From assembly GCF_016031625.1 (NCBI RefSeq), contig NZ_JACCHP010000018.1:57891-121890 (forward strand): a stretch of DNA of 64,000 nt, read 5' to 3'. This document shows positions 41,856 through 49,713 of this stretch, in pieces (position 1 is the stretch's first letter; each line of letters opens with the position of its first letter). Position numbers and translations under genes: made by a program. The stretch comes from Bradyrhizobium agreste (GTDB lineage: Bacteria; Pseudomonadota; Alphaproteobacteria; Rhizobiales; Xanthobacteraceae). The notes under the pieces were generated by a model that was not told where the DNA came from, ran no database searches, and was given only the letters and a program-made list of their open reading frames with translations.

Positions 41856-42896
41856 TCACGCGTTCCCGCGATCTTCCCTGAACAGATCCAGCTTCTGCTG
41901 CACCGGCCGATCCGAGAAGCTGAACAGCACGGCGTCCTCATCCGCCTCGTGCGTCACCCAACGCCAGCTCGGCACCACGAACAGATCGCGCGGGCCCCAC
42001 TCGAACACGGTATCGCCGATGCGGCTGCGGCCGCGTCCTTCGATCGGGCAGAACACCGTCGCATCGGTCGAACGATAGCGCGCGGTGTTAAAACCCTTCG
42101 GCAGCAGCTGGATGAAGGTGCCGATCGTCGGCATGGCGAAATCGCCGGTCTCGGGATTGCTGAACTTCAGCTTGAGGCCGTGGCAGGCATCCCATTGCTG
42201 GCTCGTCCTGGCTTTCTCCAGCGCCTCGCGGGTGTAGGCATACGGATAGCTGAAGATCGGCGAGGTCTTCGAGCTCCGCTTCACATCGACAGGCAAGAGG
42301 TTGTGGCCGTAGCGGGCAAAGCTGTCGCCCGCGGGCTTCGTGATCTTCTGCTGGTCCTCTTTCGCGCCTTCGGCAAAGGAGCAGTCGAAGAACTGCACCA
42401 TGGGGATGTCGAGGCCGTCGAGCCAGAACATCGGCTGATCGGTCTCGTTCGAATGATCGTGCCAGGTCATCGACGGCGTGATGATGAAGTCGCCAGGCTC
42501 CATCGCGGTGCGCTCGCCGTCGACCGCGGTGTGGGCGCCCTTGCCTTCGAGCACGAAGCGCAGCGCCGATTGGCTGTGGCGGTGCGCAGGCGCGACGTCG
42601 CCGGGCACCACCATCTGCACGCCGGCATAGAGCGAGGTCGTGATCTTGGACTGCCCGCGCAGCCCCGGGTTCTCCAGAACCAGCACCCGTCGCTCGGCCT
42701 CCTTGGCCGTGATCAGCTTGCCGGCCTCGAGCATGTAGTCGCGGATGACGTCGAACGTCCAGAGGTGCGGCCGGCATGCGCTTTTCGGCTCCGGCGTGAT
42801 CAGGTCGCTCATCACCGTCCACAGCGCGGTGAGGTTTTCGCCGTCGATCTTCTTGTAGAACGCCTCGCGTTCCGGCGTCTTGGTCACGGCTTCCAT
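41856..42896 (-). CDS. Gentisate 1,2-dioxygenase
   Basis: This 346-residue bicupin enzyme opens gentisate between carbons 1 and 2 to give maleylpyruvate, using Fe(II). The iron site is in the first cupin: H105 and H107 (APAHRHSQSALRFVLEG) and H146 (SMTWHDHSN). The second cupin carries YRSTDATVFCPIEGRG and PRDLFVVPSWRWVTHEADED. The length matches the family. Its promoter shares a long block with that of the flavin hydroxylase gene at 47214. It is divergent from the isomerase gene (185 bp apart). Confidence 0.93.
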   Translation of the reverse strand: MEAVTKTPEREAFYKKIDGENLTALWTVMSDLITPEPKSACRPHLWTFDVIRDYMLEAGKLITAKEAERRVLVLENPGLRGQSKITTSLYAGVQMVVPGDVAPAHRHSQSALRFVLEGKGAHTAVDGERTAMEPGDFIITPSMTWHDHSNETDQPMFWLDGLDIPMVQFFDCSFAEGAKEDQQKITKPAGDSFARYGHNLLPVDVKRSSKTSPIFSYPYAYTREALEKARTSQQWDACHGLKLKFSNPETGDFAMPTIGTFIQLLPKGFNTARYRSTDATVFCPIEGRGRSRIGDTVFEWGPRDLFVVPSWRWVTHEADEDAVLFSFSDRPVQQKLDLFREDRGNA

Positions 42897-42921
42897 GGTT
42901 GCGGCTCCCGGTCGTTTGTCG

Positions 42922-42946
42922 ATTGACAGTATACTGACGATCTAGG
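42922..42946. promoter_or_regulatory. Shared operator block, copy 1 (candidate MarR site)
   Basis: ATTGACAGTATACT followed by GACGATCTAGG matches 23 of 25 bases at 47229-47253. The core CAGTATACTG is a 10-bp palindrome, as expected for a dimeric MarR-type regulator. Given the MarR gene in the same cluster, this is the likely operator (inference). Confidence 0.72.
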
Positions 42947-42955
42947 TAGCGTCAA
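42928..42955 (-). promoter_or_regulatory. Sigma-70-like promoter for gentisate dioxygenase
   Basis: On the minus strand the -35 element is TTGACG, followed by a 16-bp spacer and TATACT as the -10. Transcription would begin about 25 bp before the ATG. The -10 sits inside the block shared with 47229-47253, so a repressor there would block RNA polymerase. Confidence 0.7.
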
Positions 42956-42980
42956 TGTGAGGGTAACGGTAGTAATGGTT

Positions 42981-43058
42981 GTCATTCCGGGGCGATGCCA
43001 AGCATCGAACCCGGAATCTCGAGGTTCCGGGTTCTCGCTTCGCGAGCCCCGGAACGAC
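42981..43058. repeat. Palindromic repeat, family C, copy 3
   Basis: GTCATTCCGGGGCGATGCCA opens the element and CGCGAGCCCCGGAACGAC closes it, with CCGGAATCTCGAGGTTCCGG inside. It is a close relative of 41769-41846. It lies between the shared operator block and the isomerase start, so it may form a structured leader. Confidence 0.88.
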
Positions 43059-43080
43059 AAGAAAACCTGGGAGGCTCTCC

Positions 43081-43713
43081 ATGAAGCTGCACGGCTATTT
43101 CCGCTCCAGCGCCGCCTACCGCGTGCGGATCGCGCTGAACCTCAAGGGGCTCGGCGCCGAGCATCTGCCGCATCATTTGCGCAAGGGCGAGCAATGCGCC
43201 CCCAGCTATCTCGCCATCAACCCGCAAGGCCTGGTGCCGGCGCTGGAGGACGATGCGGGTGGAGTGCTGACGCAATCGGTGGCCATCATCGAATGGCTCG
43301 ACGAGACCCATCCCAATCCGCCGCTGCTGCCGAAAGATCCGCTGCGCCGCGCCAAGGTGCGGGCGTTTGCGCTGGCGATCGCCTGCGACACCCATCCGGT
43401 GCAGAACCTGAAGGTGCTGGCGCGGCTGCGCGAGCTCGGCCTGCCCGAGGAGAAAGTTCAGGACTGGGCCGCCTGGGCCAATCGCGAGGGCCTGTCGGCC
43501 TGCGAGACGCTGATCAAGGCCGAGCCGGGTCCGTTCTGCTTCGGCGATGCTCCGACGCTGGCCGATCTCTGCCTCGTGCCGCAGCTCGGCAATGCGCGCC
43601 GCTTCGGCGTCGATGTCTCCGCCTATCCCCGTCTGCTCCAGGCGGAGGCCGCCGCCAAGGCGCTGCCGGCGTTTGCCGATGCCGCACCGGAGAAGCAACC
43701 CGATGCCGAGTAA
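43081..43713 (+). CDS. Maleylpyruvate/maleylacetoacetate isomerase (zeta-class GST)
   Basis: This 210-residue enzyme converts maleylpyruvate to fumarylpyruvate, or maleylacetoacetate to fumarylacetoacetate. The zeta GST signature is at the N terminus: SSAAYRVRIALNLKGL, with the active-site SSxxYRVR. NPQGLVPALE and QSVAIIEWLDE follow, and the C-terminal domain has CDTHPVQNLKVL. GGGAGGC precedes the ATG at 43081. Beside gentisate dioxygenase, the maleylpyruvate reaction is the expected one. The stop overlaps the MarR start by 11 bp, so the two are coupled. Confidence 0.92.
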   Translation: MKLHGYFRSSAAYRVRIALNLKGLGAEHLPHHLRKGEQCAPSYLAINPQGLVPALEDDAGGVLTQSVAIIEWLDETHPNPPLLPKDPLRRAKVRAFALAIACDTHPVQNLKVLARLRELGLPEEKVQDWAAWANREGLSACETLIKAEPGPFCFGDAPTLADLCLVPQLGNARRFGVDVSAYPRLLQAEAAAKALPAFADAAPEKQPDAE

Positions 43714-44215
43714 GCCTCTTCCTCCGATCACGATGGACGCGGTCTATGCCGCGCCGGGTTATCTGTTCCGGCGCATGCAGCAGATCGCGGTCTCGATCTT
43801 CATGGAGGAGTGCAAGGCGTTCGATCTCACCCCGGTGCAATATGCCGCGCTGGTCGCCATCCACACCCATCCCGGCATCGACGCGACGCGGCTGTCGGCA
43901 GTGATCGCGTTCGACCGCTCGACGCTCGGCAGCGTGATCGAACGACTCCAGGCCAAGGCCTATATCGAGCGCAAGCCGGCAGCGGAGGACAAGCGGATCA
44001 AGCTGCTCTATCTGACCAAGTCTGGCGCTGCGATCCTGCGCGAGATCATCCCCGCCGTCGAGCGCGCGCAAGTGCGGATGCTGGAGCCGCTCAAGCCCGC
44101 CGACCGCAAGGCGCTGATGAGTCTTCTGGCGCAACTGGTCGATCTCAACAACGAGGCCTCGCGCGTGCCGCTGCGTGCGGAGGACGCGCTGGAGCATCTG
44201 GGGAAGGGTGGGTGA
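43703..44215 (+). CDS. MarR family transcriptional regulator
   Basis: This 170-residue regulator has a winged helix-turn-helix: LTPVQYAALVAIHTHPG, the recognition part ATRLSAVIAFDRSTLGSVIE and the wing ERKPAAEDKRIKLLYLT. MarR proteins bind palindromes and let go on binding an aromatic ligand. It is translationally coupled to the isomerase gene and stands between the gentisate dioxygenase and the aryl-CoA ligase operon. It is the natural candidate for the block shared by both of those promoters. Confidence 0.92.
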   Translation: MPSKPLPPITMDAVYAAPGYLFRRMQQIAVSIFMEECKAFDLTPVQYAALVAIHTHPGIDATRLSAVIAFDRSTLGSVIERLQAKAYIERKPAAEDKRIKLLYLTKSGAAILREIIPAVERAQVRMLEPLKPADRKALMSLLAQLVDLNNEASRVPLRAEDALEHLGKGG

Positions 44216-44252
44216 GGGTGGTGTGAGGCTGTGCTGGCGCCTCATTCTCAGT

Positions 44253-44414
44253 GTCGTCCCGGACAAGCGCAGCGAAGCGGAGCGCAGATCCGGGACCCAT
44301 AACCACAGGAAGGAGTTGGGCGCGAAAAGATAACTCCGAGTCCCCGCAACCACGTCCGCCTGTGCTATGGGTCCCGGATCGGCGCGCGCTGGAGGCGCGC
44401 TTGTCCGGGACGAC
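44253..44414. repeat. Long palindromic repeat, family B, copy 3
   Basis: This 162-bp copy begins GTCGTCCCGGACAAGCGCAG and ends GCGCTTGTCCGGGACGAC. It shares GGGACCCATAACCACAGGA, AACTCCGAGTC and CTATGGGTCCCGGATCGGCG with the copies at 19048 and 21512. It lies between the convergent MarR and CoA-ligase genes. Confidence 0.9.
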
Positions 44415-44440
44415 ACTGAGTGTCTGGCGGCACTATCGCC

Positions 44441-46054
44441 TCACATCCTGAGCAACGCCTGCCGGTCGATCTTCCCCGTACCCGTCTTCGGCAGCTCGTC
44501 GATGAAGATCACCTCGCGCGGATATTTGTACGGCAGCAGCTTGCCCTTGACATAGTCCTGCAGCCTGCGCGTCGCCTCACTCTGGTTCACCGCGCGGTTG
44601 TTCATCACCACCACCGCCTTCAGCGTCATGCGACGGTCCGGCAGCTCGGCGGCGAACACCGCGCATTCGCGGATGTCGGGGTGATCGGCGAGACACAGTT
44701 CGACTTCGAGCGGATAGACCCACTGGCCGGAGATCTTGACGAGATCGTCGGCGCGGCCGCGGAAGAAGTGGAAGCCGTCGGCATCCCGCACGAAGCGGTC
44801 GCCGGTGTAGATCCAGCCGCCCTCGCGAATCGTCTCGGCGGATTTGTCCGGCCGGTTCCAGTACAGCGGCGTGTTCGAATCGCCGCGCACCCACAGAATC
44901 CCTTCCTCGTTGTCGCCGACGTCGCGGCCGTCCTTGTCGCGCAGCGCGACCTCGTAGCCGGGAACGCGCAGGCCTGCGGCGCCGAGCTTCTTCCGTTCGG
45001 GCCGGTTGGAGAGATAGATGTGCAGCACCTCGGTCGAGCCGAGGCCTTCGATGATTTCAAGTCCCGTGAGCGTCTTCCAGCCGTTGAAGACCTCGGCCGA
45101 GAGCACCTCGGCGGCTGAGAGCGCCATGCGCAGCGACGAGAAATCCGTCTTGTCCGCGCCTTCCGCCTTGGTCAGCGATGTGTACAGCGTCGGCAGGCCG
45201 AAGAAGGCCGTCGGCTTGTACTGCTCGATCGCCGCAAAGATCGAGGCCGGCTTCGGCTGGCCCGGGAGCAGCAGCGTTGCGGCGCCGGCCGAGAACGGGA
45301 AGGTGACGGAATTGCCGAAGCCGTAGGCGAAAAAGATTTTCGGTACCGAGAAGCAGATGTCGTCGGGCGTCAGCTTCAGCACATTCCGTGCAAAGGCGGC
45401 ATCGGTATAGGCCATGTCGTGCTGCAGGTGAACGATGCCCTTGGGCCGTCCGGTCGAGCCCGAGGAGTACATCCAGAACGCCATGTCGTTGCGCTGGGTG
45501 TCCGCTTCGGCCAGCTCAGCCGGAAACTGCGCGAGCCAGCTCGCCGCCGCGAGCGCCTGCGGCGCCACGTGCTCGCCGGCCGCGCCATTGGCGACGATCA
45601 GCGTATGCAGCTTCGTCTCCTTGCAGGCCTCGGCATTGAAGCGGGCCGCGAATTCTGCATCCGCCACCGCGACGCTCGCGCCGGAATCGGAGAGATAGAA
45701 CTGCAACAGGTCCGGCGGCGTCAACGTGTTGATCAGCAGCGGCACGAAGCCGGCGCGCACCGCGCCGAAGAAGGCAGCAGGGTAGGCCGGCGTGTCGTCG
45801 AGAAACAACAGCACACGATCGCCGCGCGCAAGGCCAAGCGAAGCGAAACCGTTGCCCCAGCGGCAGGCCTCCGCGCAGAGCTCGGCGTAAGTGCGCGTGC
45901 CTGCCGGCCCCAGGAGCGCGAGCTTGTCGCCGCGGCCCTTGCCGAGATTGTCGAACAGCACGCGGCTAGCATTGTAAATGTCGGGAACGGCGAAGCCGAT
46001 CTCGCGCGCCCCCTCGCTGTCCGCGGGCACCTGGTCACGGATGTCGTGGCTCAT
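44441..46054 (-). CDS. Benzoate-CoA ligase family protein (aryl-CoA synthetase)
   Basis: This 537-residue adenylate-forming enzyme activates an aromatic acid with ATP and CoA. Motif A3 is YSSGSTGRPKGIVHLQHD, the A5 region is IIEGLGSTEVLHIYLSN, and A8 starts ADDLVKISGQWVYPLEVE. The A10 lysine is K528 in TGTGKIDRQALLRM. The pattern is that of benzoate- or hydroxybenzoate-CoA ligases. Its ATG overlaps the hydroxylase stop as ATGA. With the hydroxylase it should produce a hydroxybenzoyl-CoA that is then oxidised. The ring substrate (salicylate, 3-hydroxybenzoate or another) is not readable. Confidence 0.92.
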   Translation of the reverse strand: MSHDIRDQVPADSEGAREIGFAVPDIYNASRVLFDNLGKGRGDKLALLGPAGTRTYAELCAEACRWGNGFASLGLARGDRVLLFLDDTPAYPAAFFGAVRAGFVPLLINTLTPPDLLQFYLSDSGASVAVADAEFAARFNAEACKETKLHTLIVANGAAGEHVAPQALAAASWLAQFPAELAEADTQRNDMAFWMYSSGSTGRPKGIVHLQHDMAYTDAAFARNVLKLTPDDICFSVPKIFFAYGFGNSVTFPFSAGAATLLLPGQPKPASIFAAIEQYKPTAFFGLPTLYTSLTKAEGADKTDFSSLRMALSAAEVLSAEVFNGWKTLTGLEIIEGLGSTEVLHIYLSNRPERKKLGAAGLRVPGYEVALRDKDGRDVGDNEEGILWVRGDSNTPLYWNRPDKSAETIREGGWIYTGDRFVRDADGFHFFRGRADDLVKISGQWVYPLEVELCLADHPDIRECAVFAAELPDRRMTLKAVVVMNNRAVNQSEATRRLQDYVKGKLLPYKYPREVIFIDELPKTGTGKIDRQALLRM

Positions 46055-47214
46055 GCCGCATCTCCGCCGTTGTCTTTTGCGCCGTCTCCGGCGTTCTTGG
46101 CCGCTTCGTAGCGGGCCATGAAGGCCGGCGACATCGCACGCAGCCGGGAATCGTCGATGCGGCCGGAGCGGGTGATGTAGCTGTAGGCGAAGTCCATCAG
46201 GGGAAGCTTCATGTGCTCGGCGAAATTTTCGTACCAGAACGCACTGGTGCGCGCCGCGTCGACGAGCTTCTGCACGATGGGCTTGCGCACGGCCTGATAG
46301 CGATGCAGCGCGGTCGCAAGATGCGCATCCGACTCCAGCGCCTTGACAAGGGCGATGGCGTCCTCGATCGCGAGCCGCGTGCCCGAGCCGATCGAGAAAT
46401 GTGCCGAATGCAGGGCATCGCCGAGCAGCACCATGTTCTTGAACGACCAGTGCTCGTTCCAGACCCAGGGGAAGTTGCGCCAGACCGATTTGTTGGAGAC
46501 GAGGCAATGGCCGCCGAGCGTGTCGGCGAACACCTCCTCGCAGACGCCCTTGGACTGCTCGACGTCCTTGTAGGCGAACCCATAGGCCTGCCAGGTGGCG
46601 TGGTCGCATTCGACCAGAAAGGTGCTCATGGTCGGCGAATAGCGGTAGTGATGGGCGTTGAAGGCGCCGCGCTCGGTCTTCACGAAGGTCTGCGACAGCG
46701 TGTCGAACCGTTTCGAAGTGCCGTACCAGACGAACTTGTTGGATGAGTAGGACAGCGAGGTGCCGAAATCGCCCTCATAGGCGCGGCGCACCAGCGAGTT
46801 CAGCCCGTCGGCGGCGACGATCAAATCGTGGCCGTTGAGCTGGTCGATCGCCTGGATCTGCGTGTCGAAGCGCGGCGTGATGCCGACATCGAACGCGCGC
46901 TGCTGCAGGAACTTCAGCAGCTCCAGCCGGCCGATCGATGAGAAGCCGACGCCGTCGATGGCGACGCTGTCGCCGCCGAGGTTCAGTGTGATGTTCTCCC
47001 AGCTCTCCATGTGCGGGGCGATCGCATCGACCGTCTCGGGGTCGTCGGCGCGCAGGAACTCCAGCGCCTGGTCGGAGAACACGACGCCAAAGCCCCAGGT
47101 CGCGTCGGCCGGGTTCTGTTCGAACAGGTCGACCTGATCCTCGGGGTGACGCTTCTTCCAGAGATAGGCGAAGTAGAGCCCACCAGGCCCCCCGCCAATC
47201 ACGGCGATCCGCAA
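46051..47214 (-). CDS. FAD-dependent aromatic-CoA hydroxylase (salicylyl-CoA 5-hydroxylase type)
   Basis: This 387-residue flavoprotein monooxygenase has the dinucleotide motif GGGPGGLYFAYLWKKRHP (residues 7-24), GFGVVFSDQALEFL just after, the DG motif VAADGLNSLVRRAYEG and GDALHSAHFSIGSGTRLAIE with the GD motif. This N-terminal pattern is that of SdgC-like salicylyl-CoA 5-hydroxylase and of anthraniloyl-CoA monooxygenase, but here without their second reductase domain. A TTG at 47212-47214 follows GGGAGG by 6 bases and is the start. Coupling with the ligase and gentisate genes predicts gentisyl-CoA as product. Confidence 0.88.
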   Translation of the reverse strand: MRIAVIGGGPGGLYFAYLWKKRHPEDQVDLFEQNPADATWGFGVVFSDQALEFLRADDPETVDAIAPHMESWENITLNLGGDSVAIDGVGFSSIGRLELLKFLQQRAFDVGITPRFDTQIQAIDQLNGHDLIVAADGLNSLVRRAYEGDFGTSLSYSSNKFVWYGTSKRFDTLSQTFVKTERGAFNAHHYRYSPTMSTFLVECDHATWQAYGFAYKDVEQSKGVCEEVFADTLGGHCLVSNKSVWRNFPWVWNEHWSFKNMVLLGDALHSAHFSIGSGTRLAIEDAIALVKALESDAHLATALHRYQAVRKPIVQKLVDAARTSAFWYENFAEHMKLPLMDFAYSYITRSGRIDDSRLRAMSPAFMARYEAAKNAGDGAKDNGGDAA

Positions 47215-47228
47215 CGTCTGCCTCCCTA

Positions 47229-47253
47229 ATTGACAGTATACTTACTATCTAGG
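47229..47253. promoter_or_regulatory. Shared operator block, copy 2 (candidate MarR site)
   Basis: ATTGACAGTATACT followed by TACTATCTAGG differs from the copy at 42922 at only two positions. AGTATACT is a palindrome. It overlaps the -10 element of the hydroxylase-ligase promoter on the minus strand. Confidence 0.72.
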
Positions 47254-47263
47254 GGTAGACTAA
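47235..47263 (-). promoter_or_regulatory. Promoter for the hydroxylase-ligase operon
   Basis: On the minus strand TTAGTC serves as a weak -35, 17 bp before a TATACT -10. The predicted start of transcription is 14 bp or so before the TTG start codon, so the leader is very short and holds only the GGGAGG ribosome site. Confidence 0.6.
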
Positions 47264-47402
47264 TGTGCTCCGGCGTCCGGCGCCAGCGGAATTATTGGCA
47301 GCGCACGGCACGCCAAAGCACGCGTCCGGACGCGCTTTTGCGGGTCCGAAACCTTCAGGCGCGAATCATAGCCAAACCGGGGCGGATTGGCCACCGGGGG
47401 GG

Positions 47403-47618
47403 TCAGACGCAGCGCTTCACATAGACCCCGTTCACCAGAACCCTGGTACAGCGCACCACCGGCACAGGCTTGCGGACGACCACGGCCGCGTTCGGGCCGG
47501 CGCAACCGGCGCGAACGACGCCGCGGGCGCACACCACCGCGTTGGCGTCGGTGGCCTCGAAAGTCATGGTGGCGGCGAAGGCGAGGAGCGCAGAAGCAAC
47601 GAGCAGCAATGAACGCAT
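47403..47618 (-). CDS. Small exported cysteine-containing protein
   Basis: This 71-residue protein has a signal peptide (LLLVASALLAFAATMTF, cleaved near ATDANA). The mature part of about 45 residues has four cysteines (VVCARG, AGCAGP, VRCTR, KRCV) and valine-rich beta-like stretches. Similar mini-proteins occur in Bradyrhizobium. The function is unknown; the paired cysteines suggest disulfides in the periplasm. GGGAGGAC precedes the ATG. Confidence 0.78.
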   Translation of the reverse strand: MRSLLLVASALLAFAATMTFEATDANAVVCARGVVRAGCAGPNAAVVVRKPVPVVRCTRVLVNGVYVKRCV

Positions 47619-47744
47619 GTTGTCCTCCCGGGGCTTGTCGTGATCGAAACTGCGACTGAAGAAAGTATCTGTGTCAGCGTGCGATTATCGGTCGCGCACG
47701 CCGCAATTCATCTCCGTGCTGGGACGTCCATCATCCGCTTCGCC

Positions 47745-48566
47745 TTACCTCGCAGCGAATGGCGCGAGCACCTCCTTGCAGGCCGGCGAGAGCGATGCCG
47801 CCCGGTTGGAAATGCATTGGATGATCCGGCCGCCGCCGGGCGCCACGCCGGCGCAGAGGGTGCGGATGTCGGCGCCGCAAGCTGACCGCGCGATGAACAG
47901 TTCTTCGCGCGGGAGCAATGGCCGCAGCACGATGGCGGCCGGTGCCGCCGCGGCGGCTGGTGCAGCACCCGAAGCGGGCGCGGCCGCTTCGCCACCGAAC
48001 GCCGCATTCACGGCCTTGGCGCAACCGGCCGACACCTTCGCCTTGTTCTTCTCCAGGCATTCGATCGCGGGCGCGCCGCCGGGCGGCACGCTGGCGCAGA
48101 CCTTGGGATAATCGCCGCGGCAGGCGCTCTTGATCGCGGAAACCTGGGCGGGGCTCGGCTGCTTTGCTGCAGCTGCCTTCGGCGCGGCTGCCGCTCCCGG
48201 CTTGGCCGCTGGCTCGGCGGCGGGCGCTGCCTCCGTTTTTGCCGGCTCAGATTTGGCCGGTTCAGATTTGGCCGGCTCGGATTTGGCGGGCGCCGCTTCG
48301 GTCTTCGGCGCGGCGGCCGGCTCGACCGCGCGAACCGCAGCCTGGCAGCCCGACGACAGGCTCGACATGTTCTTGGCGAGGCACTGAACCGCCTCCACTC
48401 CGCCGGGCGTCACGCTCGCGCAATGCGCCATGAAGTCCGAGCGGCATGCGGACCGGATGGCGCTCTTCTGGGCCTCGGTCTGCGCGAACGCTCCTGTTGC
48501 AGTTGCGAAGAGTGCCGTCGCCAGCAACGCCGTGCGCGCCGATGCATGCTTCAACGTGTTGAACAT
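47745..48566 (-). CDS. Exported protein with three cysteine-rich repeats
   Basis: This 273-residue protein has a signal peptide (cleavage near AFAQTEAQ). It contains three copies of a four-cysteine unit with exactly the same spacing, C-x7-C-x12-C-x11-C, at C41-C74, C149-C182 and C230-C263. Each carries PGG after the second cysteine. The units are related to the GLG1-type cysteine-rich repeat. They are joined by alanine- and proline-rich linkers containing three tandem PAKSE units (93-108). Disulfide-locked helical hairpins are likely. The role is unknown. Confidence 0.85.
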   Translation of the reverse strand: MFNTLKHASARTALLATALFATATGAFAQTEAQKSAIRSACRSDFMAHCASVTPGGVEAVQCLAKNMSSLSSGCQAAVRAVEPAAAPKTEAAPAKSEPAKSEPAKSEPAKTEAAPAAEPAAKPGAAAAPKAAAAKQPSPAQVSAIKSACRGDYPKVCASVPPGGAPAIECLEKNKAKVSAGCAKAVNAAFGGEAAAPASGAAPAAAAAPAAIVLRPLLPREELFIARSACGADIRTLCAGVAPGGGRIIQCISNRAASLSPACKEVLAPFAAR

Positions 48567-48711
48567 CTGGTGATTTCCTGCCCCGTCGGTAACGCCGACG
48601 ATTCGCTAAAATGGAGTGCAATCGCAATTGTGGCGAGTGACGCCTCGCATGTAGCATCATTCGCCGCTTTGGCGTCACCCGCAAGTCAATTATGCCGGTG
48701 CAGTTGCGCCG

Positions 48712-49713
48712 TCAGAGCTTGACCATGCGCTTGCCGCGGTTCTCGCCTGCAAGCAATCCGATCAGCGCTTTCGGCGTGTTCTCGAGTCCGTCGAGAATGT
48801 CCTCCTGCACCTTGAGCTTGCCGGATTTCACCCAGGCCTGCAGATCGGCCAGCGCGCGCTCGCTGTCCTTCATGTAGTCCATCACGATGAAGCCCTGCAT
48901 GGTCAGCCGTTTCACCACGATCAGCCCGGGCACGCCGCGCGGGCCATGTGCGGCAGGCGCGCCATCATATTGCGAGATCGCGCCACAGCAGGCGATGCGG
49001 CCGTAATTGTTCATCTGGGGCAGGCAGGCTTCGAGAATGTCGCCGCCGACATTGTCGAAATAGACGTCGATGCCATCAGGCGCCGCTGCGCGCAGCGCCT
49101 TGAACACCGCGCCGTCCTTGTAATCCACGGCGGCATCGAAGCCGAGCTCGGAGGTCAGCCAGCTGCACTTCTCAGTGCCGCCGGCGATGCCGACGATGCG
49201 GCATCCCTTGATCCTGGCGATCTGTCCGACGATCGAGCCGACCGAGCCTGCGGCCGCGGAGACCACGACCGTTTCTCTCTCCTTGGGCTTGCCGATCTCC
49301 AGCAGGCCGAAATAGGCGGTGAGGCCGGCGATGCCGAACACGCTGAGCAAATGCGTCATCGGCTCGAGCTTCGGCATTTTGGTCAGATGCTTGGCCGGCA
49401 CGGCGGCAAATTCCTGCCAGCCGGTGTCGCCGAACACGAGATCGCCGGGCGCAAGCCCCGCTGCCTTCGAGGTGACGACCTCGGCGATGGCACCGCCGGC
49501 CATGACGCTGTTGGCTTCGACGGCGGAACGATAGGTCGCGCCGTGCATCCAGGCGCGGTTGGCCGCGTCGAGCGAGATGTATCGTACGCGCAGCAAGGCC
49601 TCGCCGTCCTTCGGCTCCGGCATCGCGCCCTCGACCATCCTGAAATGTTCCGGGCCAAGCTTGCCGCTGGGCTTTTCCACCAGCAGAATCTGGCGATTGA
49701 TGTTGCCGCTCAT
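48712..49713 (-). CDS. NADP-dependent oxidoreductase (zinc-free MDR, leukotriene B4 dehydrogenase-like)
   Basis: This 333-residue medium-chain reductase without zinc ligands has the cofactor loop VVSAAAGSVGSIVGQIARI and GTEKCSWL with the NADP-selecting basic residue after it, and YFDNVGGDILEACLPQMN. The N-terminal part (ILLVEKPSGKLGPEHFRMVE) is typical of the CurA/PTGR group, which reduces the double bond of alpha,beta-unsaturated ketones. The ATG at 49711-49713 follows a GGGGAAA site. It stands alone. Confidence 0.9.
   Translation of the reverse strand: MSGNINRQILLVEKPSGKLGPEHFRMVEGAMPEPKDGEALLRVRYISLDAANRAWMHGATYRSAVEANSVMAGGAIAEVVTSKAAGLAPGDLVFGDTGWQEFAAVPAKHLTKMPKLEPMTHLLSVFGIAGLTAYFGLLEIGKPKERETVVVSAAAGSVGSIVGQIARIKGCRIVGIAGGTEKCSWLTSELGFDAAVDYKDGAVFKALRAAAPDGIDVYFDNVGGDILEACLPQMNNYGRIACCGAISQYDGAPAAHGPRGVPGLIVVKRLTMQGFIVMDYMKDSERALADLQAWVKSGKLKVQEDILDGLENTPKALIGLLAGENRGKRMVKL

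Noticed and set aside
46055..46609. N-terminal extension of the CoA ligase
   Set aside because: It overlaps the hydroxylase gene out of frame; the ATGA overlap at 46051-46054 defines the ligase start.
47264..47402. Small open frame upstream of the hydroxylase promoter
   Set aside because: No ribosome site and no protein-like composition; probably only spacer between two convergent promoters and genes.
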